Of a stretch of 53,897 nt of DNA, positions 42,104-49,227 are shown one piece after another. The first letter of the stretch is position 1. Each line of letters opens with the position of its first letter. Location: positions 1 through 53,897 of the forward strand of contig JAGQYM010000030.1 in assembly GCA_020436085.1 (NCBI GenBank), written 5' to 3'. Under the pieces are notes generated by a model. That model had not been told where the DNA came from. It did not search any database and saw only the letters and a program-made list of their open reading frames with translations. Source of the DNA: Cyclobacteriaceae bacterium. GTDB lineage: Bacteria > Bacteroidota > Bacteroidia > Cytophagales > Cyclobacteriaceae. Position numbers and translations under genes: made by a program.

Positions 42104-43162
42104 ATGAAAAATATTCTGATCATCGAGGACAATCACGAGGTAAGGGAGAATACAGCTGAGATTCTCGAACTGGCTGGCTATAAGGTATTCACCGCTGAGA
42201 ATGGGAAAGTGGGAGTTGAGGTAGCGATAGACGAAAAGCCCGACCTGATTGTTTGCGACATTATGATGCCAGTATTAGACGGCTATGGCGTGCTGCACCT
42301 GCTGAGCAAAAATCCAGAAACTGCTGTGATTCCCTTCATATTCCTCACAGCCAAAGCGGAGAAAAGTGACTATCAAAAAGGGATGGGCATGGGTGCAGAT
42401 GGTTATATTACAAAGCCTTTTGATGACACAGAACTACTGAATGCAATAGAGACCAGGCTGAAGAAGGCGGAGATTCTGAGACAAACCTTCTCGCAAGATC
42501 AGTCTGGAGTCAATGACTTTATAGCCACTGTGAAGTCAAATACGAATATCAGACTTCTGTCGGATGCTTATGAGGTGGTTCAATACAAGAGGAAGCACAT
42601 GCTCTATTCAGAAGGTTCTCATCCAAGACATCTTTTCTTTGTCAAGAGTGGGAAGGTTAAAACTTACAAAATCAACGAGGATGGTAAAGAGCTGATCATT
42701 GAAATTGCCGGGGAGGGAAACTTTCTTGGTTACACACCGATATTAGAGGACGTCAACTACACAGAGACTGCGGAGGTACTGGAGGATGCTGAGCTAATGA
42801 TCATTCCAAGAGAAGACTTTGTGAAATTGATCTCATACGACAGTCAGATTGCAGGCCAGTTTATAAAGCTGCTTGCAAAAAACGTACACGAAAAAGAAGA
42901 ACGACTTCTTAGCCTTGCATACAATTCCGTAAGAAAGCGAGTTGCATCGGGGCTGATAGAAATTTTCGACAAGTTTAAAGCGCAGATGGCCGGTGATACC
43001 CGTTTGAAAATTTCCCGTGATGATCTTGCCCGGATTGTGGGCACCGCTACAGAGTCATTAATTCGAACTTTGAGCGACTTTAAGTCTGAAAAACTAATCG
43101 ATATTGAGTCGGGGAAGATCGTGTTACTAAGAGAAGACAAGCTGAGGAACATGTCAAATTAA
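42104..43162 (+). CDS. Response regulator fused to a CRP/FNR-type transcription factor
   Basis: The 352-residue protein joins a receiver domain (residues 1-120; phospho-acceptor Asp52 in LIVCDIMMP, ITKPF) to a cyclic-nucleotide-binding-like domain (about 155-270; MLYSEGSHPRHLFFVKSGKVKTY, EGNFLGYTPIL) and a CRP-type winged helix (about 275-340). The recognition helix reads GTATESLIRTL, keeping the Glu and Arg that contact the TGA half-site in CRP and FNR. It should be the output of the adjacent PAS kinase and is the best candidate to bind the dyads at 43679-49177. Confidence 0.9.
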   Translation: MKNILIIEDNHEVRENTAEILELAGYKVFTAENGKVGVEVAIDEKPDLIVCDIMMPVLDGYGVLHLLSKNPETAVIPFIFLTAKAEKSDYQKGMGMGADGYITKPFDDTELLNAIETRLKKAEILRQTFSQDQSGVNDFIATVKSNTNIRLLSDAYEVVQYKRKHMLYSEGSHPRHLFFVKSGKVKTYKINEDGKELIIEIAGEGNFLGYTPILEDVNYTETAEVLEDAELMIIPREDFVKLISYDSQIAGQFIKLLAKNVHEKEERLLSLAYNSVRKRVASGLIEIFDKFKAQMAGDTRLKISRDDLARIVGTATESLIRTLSDFKSEKLIDIESGKIVLLREDKLRNMSN

Positions 43163-43163
43163 C

Positions 43164-43505
43164 TTAGTTCATCTGCTCGGCTTCGTGATTTTGTCTGTCC
43201 AAAGACCAGTCATCTGTTAATGAGATTTCGATCCATATGTTTCCCGATTTGCGATAAACCAGGGAAGCAAATCCCAACCTCGAATCTATTATCTCTCTGA
43301 GTTCTTTCACAGATGTCCCACCAGTAATTTCCATGGGTTCAGTGTTGCCCAAAACAGTTCCAGGTTGAACTGGTGTCAACTTAATAGAGTCCTTTTTTGA
43401 TGGAGTCCTTTTGAAGAAGTCAACCTTTAGGAAAGGGAAAGCAAGATTGAATTCCTTTCTAAAGTCGGCTGCTGTTTTTTTACCATCGATCTTTAGCATT
43501 AGCAT
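43164..43505 (-). CDS. Small hypothetical protein next to the receiver-CRP gene
   Basis: From ATG 43505 the product is 113 residues (a TTG at 43523 would add six). It is mixed alpha/beta with LMLKIDGKKTAADFRKEF, EITGGTSVKELREII and IWIEISLTDDWSLDRQN. No family is recognised. It faces the receiver-CRP gene with one base between stop codons. A dyad of the regulon type lies 174 bases upstream. Confidence 0.6.
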   Translation of the reverse strand: MLMLKIDGKKTAADFRKEFNLAFPFLKVDFFKRTPSKKDSIKLTPVQPGTVLGNTEPMEITGGTSVKELREIIDSRLGFASLVYRKSGNIWIEISLTDDWSLDRQNHEAEQMN

Positions 43506-43678
43506 GTCGTAGTGGTCGAGCAAGATGAAAAGTCGGTTTTAACAATATCAAAGATAGATGCCAGTAACGTCCTCTTTTCATGATTGCAATCAAGGTAGGG
43601 GATGATAAAAATCACACCAAAACAGGCAAGGAAAGAGCATTTACAATTTCCTGGTAAGAACATTTTTAACAAAAAAGA

Positions 43679-43690
43679 TGACTTTCATCA
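43679..43690 (-). promoter_or_regulatory. Crp/Fnr-like dyad upstream of the small hypothetical gene
   Basis: On the minus strand this reads ACTGATGAAAGTCAT with flanks, the best match to the local consensus. The matching -7 element is missing: only TACC at 22 bases. It sits one base from the AI-2E gene stop codon. Confidence 0.45.
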
Positions 43691-43691
43691 G

Positions 43692-44747
43692 TTAATCAGA
43701 GGTGCCTAAAAGTGTCGACCAGGTCTTTAGCTCGGGCGAATTGTCGGTGATTAATTTGGCTATGGCCAGGAAGGGTACGAATAGAATCATGCCGGCAACA
43801 CCCCATATCAATCCTCCCAAAATTATAGCCACCAGCGTAGCCAGTGCGTTTATTTTTAGTCTGTTGCTAACAGCAAGGGGGAAGATGAGGTTTGCTTCCA
43901 GGTATTGAACGAATGAAAACAGGGTGATCACACCCACTGGATACCAAATTGAATTGTAAGTGATCCATGCCATGGTGATGGGAAGTAGAGAGCCGACAAT
44001 GATTCCCACATAAGGCACAAACGTTAAAATAGCTGCGATGTAGCCGAACAATATCGCGTGAGGTACACCGATCAGTAGTAGCCCAATGCTATTCAGTGTG
44101 CCGACCACGAAATAAACAATACCCATTCCCTTGATGAAATTGTAATAGGCCGTAATTGTTTGAGCTAGAATTTTTTTGATTCCTATCCGGCTTTCGATCG
44201 GAAAGAGCATGTAAAGGGCTTTGACTAGTCGCGTGCGATAAAATAAAATCAACACGGAGTAGATGGGTACAAGAATGACCAGAACGAGCGAGAGACTGTA
44301 GACCGAGATCAGCTGCCGGATAATTGAAATAATATCCCCACCTGATTGATTGACGAGTTCCTTCAACAGTTGATTTTGTTGTTCCCGGTTGATGCGAAAG
44401 GTGTTGAATAAGTAGGTACTCGAGTCTTCAATAGCGGCAATTAGTTTTTCTTTGATGATGGACCACTCACTAAGGAAAGAAATGAACTGCTGAATTAATA
44501 AAAAAACAATACCGAGGACAAAGACCATCAAAATTGACATGCTGAAAAGGATCGCGGTCATTCGACTCAAGCTTTTTCCTTCCAGCCAAGCACATATCGG
44601 ATACAAAATAAAACTAATGAGCATCGCGAAACTCAGAGGAATTAATAGCGGTCTTCCGAAGAATAGGACAATACCTCCATATACCATCACCTGCATTATC
44701 ATTAAGGCAGAGTTTCTTCCAGTTTGCCCAAATCTTTGTTTGATCAT
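43692..44747 (-). CDS. AI-2E-family (PerM/TqsA-like) transporter
   Basis: The 351-residue membrane protein has the family layout: two N-terminal helix pairs, a long amphipathic segment, and C-terminal helices with GVPHAILFGYIAAILTFVPYVGIIVGSLLP and the conserved NRLKINALATLVAIILGGLIWGVAGMILFVP. Members export small molecules or sodium; the real substrate is uncertain. A Crp/Fnr-like dyad and TACCTTTG element lie directly upstream, placing the gene in the local regulon. Confidence 0.93.
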   Translation of the reverse strand: MIKQRFGQTGRNSALMIMQVMVYGGIVLFFGRPLLIPLSFAMLISFILYPICAWLEGKSLSRMTAILFSMSILMVFVLGIVFLLIQQFISFLSEWSIIKEKLIAAIEDSSTYLFNTFRINREQQNQLLKELVNQSGGDIISIIRQLISVYSLSLVLVILVPIYSVLILFYRTRLVKALYMLFPIESRIGIKKILAQTITAYYNFIKGMGIVYFVVGTLNSIGLLLIGVPHAILFGYIAAILTFVPYVGIIVGSLLPITMAWITYNSIWYPVGVITLFSFVQYLEANLIFPLAVSNRLKINALATLVAIILGGLIWGVAGMILFVPFLAIAKLITDNSPELKTWSTLLGTSD

Positions 44748-44781
44748 AATCCTGTGCTTATCCTGACTTCGATAAGGCGTT

Positions 44782-44824
44782 CAAAGGTAGAATGGGTTGT
44801 AACAAACAAATATGACTCACATCA
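44782..44824 (-). promoter_or_regulatory. Class II-type regulated promoter of the AI-2E-family gene
   Basis: Minus strand: dyad TGATGTGAGTCA (44813-44824), exactly 23 bases, then TACCTTTG (44782-44789). The dyad centre lies about 41 bases before the expected transcription start. Confidence 0.65.
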
Positions 44825-44927
44825 GTTGGCGATATCCATTGAGGTGATCATCTGTGAGACCAGCAATGCGGGCTAAAATATTTTTTGTGGCCTTTCTTAA
44901 GCAAAGGCCAGTCAAGAAAAAGTTCTG

Positions 44928-44970
44928 TAACATAAGTCACAAAATGATAATAATCAGCTAGTTACAATTG
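44928..44970 (+). promoter_or_regulatory. Class II-type regulated promoter of the DUF6799 gene
   Basis: Dyad TAACATAAGTCA (44928-44939; left half degenerate), 23 bases, then TACAATTG (44963-44970), a near-match to the -7 element. A leader of about 85 bases follows. The remaining 44825-44927 shows no gene. Confidence 0.5.
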
Positions 44971-45062
44971 TTTTGTCATATCGTTGGACTGCTTTTAATC
45001 GGATATTGTCAAAGAAACTAAATGAGGGAAGGCTAAAGATTTTTCACTTAAAATTTAATCCG

Positions 45063-45452
45063 ATGAGAAAGTTATTAGTTGTGTTAATGGCCATGTTACT
45101 GACAACTGTCACCTATGCTCAAGAGCAGCAGCGAGATAGGGATCGCCTTAGAGATCATGTTATGTTAAGGGACGGAAAAGTAATTCATTTCCAGAATGGG
45201 GAAGAGCTACAGCTTCAGGAGCAGCTTCAATTGAGAAACGGGATGTTTGTAAATCCGGATGGAAGCTATAGGCTGAGGAACGAGAAGATGCTGCGAATGA
45301 GGGACGGTGAATGCATAGACATGGACGGCAAAAGATACCGTGACCGTGAGCAATTCGAGAAACGAATGAACATGCTCGAAAAACGTCAGATTCAACGCGA
45401 GAATCAAAAGCGTGAGAAACCCAATAATGGAAAACGGAAAGGTAATAGCTAG
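45063..45452 (+). CDS. Exported DUF6799-domain protein
   Basis: From ATG 45063 the protein has 129 residues; the signal peptide LLVVLMAMLLTTVTYAQ fixes this start rather than upstream in-frame codons. The mature part holds two DUF6799-type repeats (MLRDGKVIHFQNGEEL and LRMRDGECIDMDGKRY with NGMFVNPDGSYRL between), rich in Arg, Asp and Gln. The tail is strongly basic. Function unknown; probably periplasmic. It lies 29 bases before the next barrel gene. Confidence 0.8.
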   Translation: MRKLLVVLMAMLLTTVTYAQEQQRDRDRLRDHVMLRDGKVIHFQNGEELQLQEQLQLRNGMFVNPDGSYRLRNEKMLRMRDGECIDMDGKRYRDREQFEKRMNMLEKRQIQRENQKREKPNNGKRKGNS

Positions 45453-45481
45453 GTGATTAATAGTATACGAGAGCGGTAGCC

Positions 45482-46399
45482 ATGGTGGAGCCACTGAATA
45501 GAATAGGTAGAATGCTTCTGGTTTGGGTGGTCTCTTCTATGGCTCTTTCATTCCCACTTCTCGGTCAAAAACAGCACCAATACGAAACTGGTGGTACGCA
45601 ATCATTCGGGCGAATTGGTTTTAAATACAGGAACGACAATGTATTCTTGGGACGGTCGGATTCAATCCCAGCGCCTTATTTCACGTCACAACTCGGGTAC
45701 TATCATAAAAATGGATTGTTCCTGGACGTTGCTACTTCATATCTAGCAAGATCCGAGGAGAATAGAATCGATGTATTTACGGCTTCAGGAGGTTACGACT
45801 ATCTCGGAAACTCTCTTAGTGCAGGTGGGTCCGTCAGTGCTTATTTTTTTAATGAGAATAGCTACGCTGTTCAATCGACACTCAGCGGTTTCTTAAATTC
45901 CTACGTGGGATATGACTTCCGTGCATTTGAACTGATTGCTGATGGGTCAATCGCACTAAGTGAGAAATTGGACGTACTAACGGGGTTCGAACTACGGAGG
46001 ACGTTTTATTTTCTTTCGGATAGATTGATGGTTACCCCTTCTTTCCTGTTAAACGCTGGCACTCAATACTACTATGAAGAATATTACTTAACCAGGAACT
46101 CCCAGGTCACCAAGGGAAACGCTTTCGGTAAAAAGCAAGGTCAAGGCAGTGCTGGCTCATCTTTCGAATTTGTGGCCATGGATGATTCAAGAAAATTTAA
46201 AGTTTTGGATTATGAGCTGAGTGTTTATACGGTGTTCAAGGCCGGTAGCTTTCGGTTGACGGCAGTTCCTACATTCGCTTTTCCTGTTAATCCGAGTACA
46301 ATGAGGATTGATCAGGCTATGACATTCGAAGAGGACTTGAAAAACATATTTTTCTGGTCTGCGGGCATTGCTTATGTGTTTTATTTTGATAAGCCCTGA
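45482..46399 (+). CDS. Outer-membrane protein of unknown family
   Basis: The 305-residue protein has a signal peptide (MLLVWVVSSMALSFPLLG) and a strand-rich mature part with alternating aromatic residues (YFTSQLGYYHKNGLFLDVA, FSAGIAYVFYF-like end) consistent with a beta-barrel, ending in FYFDKP. No family is recognised. It follows the DUF6799 gene by 29 bases and is probably co-transcribed. Confidence 0.75.
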   Translation: MVEPLNRIGRMLLVWVVSSMALSFPLLGQKQHQYETGGTQSFGRIGFKYRNDNVFLGRSDSIPAPYFTSQLGYYHKNGLFLDVATSYLARSEENRIDVFTASGGYDYLGNSLSAGGSVSAYFFNENSYAVQSTLSGFLNSYVGYDFRAFELIADGSIALSEKLDVLTGFELRRTFYFLSDRLMVTPSFLLNAGTQYYYEEYYLTRNSQVTKGNAFGKKQGQGSAGSSFEFVAMDDSRKFKVLDYELSVYTVFKAGSFRLTAVPTFAFPVNPSTMRIDQAMTFEEDLKNIFFWSAGIAYVFYFDKP

Positions 46400-46429
46400 G
46401 GTATTGGCCGGCCGCGAACGTAACCGTCA

Positions 46430-46472
46430 TGATAACGGTCATTGTCGCTGTGTATTTCGGTTTCTATTTTTA
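46430..46472 (+). promoter_or_regulatory. Class II-type regulated promoter of the HPF-UspA operon
   Basis: Dyad TGATAACGGTCA (46430-46441), exactly 23 bases, then TATTTTTA (46465-46472), one base off the -7 consensus. HPF starts 23 bases further on. Confidence 0.6.
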
Positions 46473-46495
46473 TTTATCTAAAGCAAAGATTGAAA

Positions 46496-46783
46496 ATGCA
46501 AGTCATAATTAAGTCTGTACACTTCACCGCAGGTTCTGATCTTGAAAAATACGCCACGGAGAAAATTGAACGATTAAAAAAGTTTAATGATCAGATTATC
46601 CGGGCTCATGTTACTTTATCATTGGAGTCAGGTTCCAGCCCAGAGAAGCGTTCATGCGAGGTGCTGTTATCTATCCCGGGAGAAGACCCCTACTTAAAAA
46701 AAACAGCTTCTTCTTTCGAGGAAGCAATTAACCAGGCTGCAGATGCATTGGAGAAAGTTCTAAGACGAATGAAACCGAGATAA
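46496..46783 (+). CDS. hpf: Short-form ribosome hibernation promoting factor (HPF/RaiA family)
   Basis: From ATG 46496 the protein has 95 residues: MQVIIKSVHFTAGSDLEKYATEKI, RAHVTLSLESGSS, then KKTASSFEEAINQAADALEKVLRRMK, the beta-alpha-beta-beta-beta-alpha fold of HPF. It binds the 30S decoding centre and inactivates ribosomes in stationary phase or starvation. An upstream start at 46442 would add 18 hydrophobic residues and place the start before the promoter element, so it is rejected. UspA follows after 10 bases. Confidence 0.92.
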   Translation: MQVIIKSVHFTAGSDLEKYATEKIERLKKFNDQIIRAHVTLSLESGSSPEKRSCEVLLSIPGEDPYLKKTASSFEEAINQAADALEKVLRRMKPR

Positions 46784-46793
46784 TCCGATCGCG

Positions 46794-47609
46794 ATGAAAA
46801 GAATTCTGGTGCCAACCGATTTTTCTGAATGCGCAACGGTCGCGAGTGACATGGCGTTGTTGGTCGCCAGACGTCTTGGTGCTGAACTACTCTTTTTGCA
46901 TCTGGGTATCGATAAATCAGGTTACACACATGTACCCGGAAAATCCATCACTCATGTAGATGCGGAATCCGGTCAGGCGCGTTATCAATTGGCTCTGTTG
47001 GTGCAGAAAGCAGAAGCTGCGGGAGTAAAGGCCAGGGCGGAATTAGTGCTAGGTAGTGGGCGCGAAAAAATTGAAGACTATATCGCGCCTTATCAAATTG
47101 ACGGATTGGTCATGGGCTCACATGGGGCTACCGGCTTTCGCGAGACTATTATTGGATCAAATACCCAAAGGGTGATTCGCAACGCCACCGTCCCAGCACT
47201 GGTTGTGAAAACACCTTTTGTTAAGGCTGAAATTGAAAATATAGTTTTTGCTTCAAGATTTAAGGAGGATGTGAAAACATCAATACGACTAACAGTTGAT
47301 TTTGCCAGCAACTGGAATGCAAAAATTCACCTGCTTTTTATCAATCTGGTTAGCCACTTGATTGATGACCGAATTGCAAGACTCATGATGTCAAAAGAAG
47401 TGGAGCCGTATCCAGAGACTCAATTCACAATGAGCATCACCGAAACAAATGATAAAGAATTTGGGATTACTGATTTTGCCTCGAAATCAGGAGCAGACCT
47501 TGTAGCTGTTGCCTTGGTGCCACAGTCGACCGTAGGTAGGCTCATTAACCCAAATCTGGCGGAGCAGCTCATTAATCATGCACCGTTTCCGGTGTTGATT
47601 ATACCATAG
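46794..47609 (+). CDS. Tandem-domain universal stress protein (UspA family)
   Basis: The 271-residue protein has two Usp domains. The first is complete: KRILVPTDFSECATVASDMALLVARR and the ATP-binding motif GSHGATGFRETIIGSNTQ followed by NATVPALVVK. The second (about 148-271) has lost most of the glycine motif but keeps the C-terminal NHAPFPVLIIP strand. It is a cytoplasmic stress protein that may bind ATP. It is expressed with HPF from the promoter at 46430. Confidence 0.92.
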   Translation: MKRILVPTDFSECATVASDMALLVARRLGAELLFLHLGIDKSGYTHVPGKSITHVDAESGQARYQLALLVQKAEAAGVKARAELVLGSGREKIEDYIAPYQIDGLVMGSHGATGFRETIIGSNTQRVIRNATVPALVVKTPFVKAEIENIVFASRFKEDVKTSIRLTVDFASNWNAKIHLLFINLVSHLIDDRIARLMMSKEVEPYPETQFTMSITETNDKEFGITDFASKSGADLVAVALVPQSTVGRLINPNLAEQLINHAPFPVLIIP

Positions 47610-47613
47610 GATG

Positions 47614-47793
47614 CTACCCTCTAGAAATCAAATGTTGAAGTTCTTCAACCAGTTCTTGTTTTTTGGTGAGTTCTTTTCTGTAAGGAGTTAATGCCTGGCC
47701 TTTCAGGTTGTCCAGTTCCAGCGAAAGCTTAAACATGTACTCTTCCAATGCCTCCAGCATGACAGATTTGAATTTTGAATCGAGGGTAAACAT
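47614..47793 (-). CDS. Small charged helical protein, regulon member
   Basis: From ATG 47793 the product is 59 residues (MFTLDSKFKSVMLEALEEYMFK ... LTPYRKELTKKQELVEELQHLISRG), almost entirely helical and amphipathic, likely a coiled-coil dimer. An in-frame start at 47814 is too close to the promoter element. It is convergent with the UspA gene, with 4 bases between stops. The presence of a regulon-type promoter argues that this small gene is real. Confidence 0.6.
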   Translation of the reverse strand: MFTLDSKFKSVMLEALEEYMFKLSLELDNLKGQALTPYRKELTKKQELVEELQHLISRG

Positions 47794-47810
47794 GGTGAAT
47801 TTATTTGTGG

Positions 47811-47853
47811 GCAACTTACAGTCTTCACAAGCTACAGTACATGATCTTCATCA
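47811..47853 (-). promoter_or_regulatory. Class II-type regulated promoter of the small helical protein
   Basis: Minus strand: dyad TGATGAAGATCA (47842-47853), exactly 23 bases, then TAAGTTGC (47811-47818), a weaker -7 match. The start codon follows 18 bases later. Confidence 0.5.
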
Positions 47854-48015
47854 GTAATTCTCCTAACCTACTCATCGGTATTACCCGCTCCCCCTGGTAG
47901 CGTGAATTGTTATTTGACACCGGAAATTGATGACTGCGAAATAGTTGTTTGAAAGACAATAAGCTACATTAGATAGGCGTTCATTAACAAGAACATCCAC
48001 TAAACCTAAACGACT

Positions 48016-48102
48016 ATGACACTTAAGATAAGAATGACATTGATCAAGAAATTAATTGTACTTGGTTCGCTTATTATGATCACCGTACTTTGGCTTGCTT
48101 GA
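48016..48102 (+). CDS. Possible 28-residue membrane miniprotein
   Basis: A 28-codon frame (MTLKIRMTLIKKLIVLGS then LIMITVLWLA) has a basic N-terminus and one hydrophobic segment long enough to cross a membrane. It lies in the gap between the small helical protein and the hydrolase gene, five bases before the latter's end on the other strand. Possible roles are a small membrane peptide or a toxin-like peptide. No ribosome-binding signal is clear. Confidence 0.4.
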   Translation: MTLKIRMTLIKKLIVLGSLIMITVLWLA

Positions 48103-48107
48103 CCAGC

Positions 48108-49148
48108 TCAAGTACCCCATATCCTTTCCGCGAAAGAAAAGATTGATTCCGTTGTCCAACGGGAAAAGCGCCCCCTTTGAATGAGCAGTTCATTGTCATT
48201 TGGGTGCTGCAAAAAATAGTAAAATACAAATGGTGCTGCCGGATCTTCCCATCCCAGCATTTGACCAAATCGAAGATCGTTGAATACCCATCGATTTTCA
48301 TATTGACTCACCACATAGTACCCCTGCGAGAATCGAATCAGATGCTGAACATCTTCATGATCTGCAACGGGTTCAAGTAGATCATCGTTTCTTTCAAAAT
48401 ATTGAAATGAGATTGATTCGTTGCTGTCGAAGACGCTGCGATAACCGATATGATAACCACTATCGCTTTCGGCAACGATGTACCATAGCCACACATTTCC
48501 AGGGGTAGGCGTGGTGAAGTATCGATGATATTTTAGGTCTTGAGCTTCCAACGAAGTTTCGACTTCTTTATCAACGATTTTTTTATTGATCAAACTGTAG
48601 ATCAGGTAAAAAGAACAGATGATAACTGCGATGGCGGACCATCTTACTCGCGATTTGTGACCTTCTGGAAACAGAAAAAGTGCAACCATCACAGTAATGG
48701 GAATTATAGAAAATAGTGGATCAGCGACAAAAAGCGAATTGAAGCTGATGCGGGTATGACTGAATGGCTCAAACCAAGCCGTGCCATAGGCATTGAACGC
48801 ATCCAAAAAAAGATGAGTACACAATTCAATCGTGATCAACCACGCCCAGCCAGATATATTCAACCCTGATGACCATCGCCATCGAGATAGTATAAGAGCC
48901 AATGGATAAGCAGTGAGCGCAACGAAAAGAATTGAATGCGTGAATCCCCTGTGTGCTAACAGATCGTTAGCGGGATTGAGCCAGAAAGATGCAATGAAGT
49001 CAAAGTCCGGTATGGTTTGAGCGACTGCACCAGCAGCCAAAGCCTTTTTGCCCAGAGAACGACCTGCGTAAATTTCTCCAATACAAGCGCCAAGCGCGAT
49101 ATGGGTAATTGAATCCAATACGAGTTGACTCAGTTCGCGTAATTGCAT
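48108..49148 (-). CDS. YdjM/DUF457-type membrane-bound metal-dependent hydrolase
   Basis: From ATG 49148 the protein has 346 residues. The N-terminal half has four or five membrane helices and the family's His/Asp motifs: THIALGACIGE, QTIPDFDF, LAHRGFTHSILF, and LCTHLFLDAFNAYG. A ~120-residue soluble C-terminal domain follows. The family is predicted to hydrolyse membrane lipids or similar substrates. The upstream ATG at 49178 lies inside the dyad at 49166, so 49148 is preferred. Confidence 0.85.
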   Translation of the reverse strand: MQLRELSQLVLDSITHIALGACIGEIYAGRSLGKKALAAGAVAQTIPDFDFIASFWLNPANDLLAHRGFTHSILFVALTAYPLALILSRWRWSSGLNISGWAWLITIELCTHLFLDAFNAYGTAWFEPFSHTRISFNSLFVADPLFSIIPITVMVALFLFPEGHKSRVRWSAIAVIICSFYLIYSLINKKIVDKEVETSLEAQDLKYHRYFTTPTPGNVWLWYIVAESDSGYHIGYRSVFDSNESISFQYFERNDDLLEPVADHEDVQHLIRFSQGYYVVSQYENRWVFNDLRFGQMLGWEDPAAPFVFYYFLQHPNDNELLIQRGRFSRWTTESIFSFAERIWGT

Positions 49149-49165
49149 ACAAGATAGCGAGTAGC

Positions 49166-49208
49166 TGACATGTGTCATACCTGATAATTATTATTATCGG
49201 GAGATTTG
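49166..49208 (+). promoter_or_regulatory. Class II-type regulated promoter of the Na/Pi-PLD operon
   Basis: Perfect dyad TGACATGTGTCA (49166-49177), exactly 23 bases, then GAGATTTG (49201-49208), one base off the -7 consensus. The ATG at 49228 is 20 bases further on. Confidence 0.6.
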
Positions 49209-49227
49209 TAAGAGCAACTAGTTCGTC

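Noticed and set aside
43692-44747. Autoinducer-2 export system
   Set aside because: The family name is historical; no luxS or lsr-type gene is nearby, so no quorum role is claimed.
47931-47972. Regulon-type promoter for the 28-residue frame
   Set aside because: Only one half-site (TGAC) is present, it is one base out of register, and TACATTAG is a poor -7 match.
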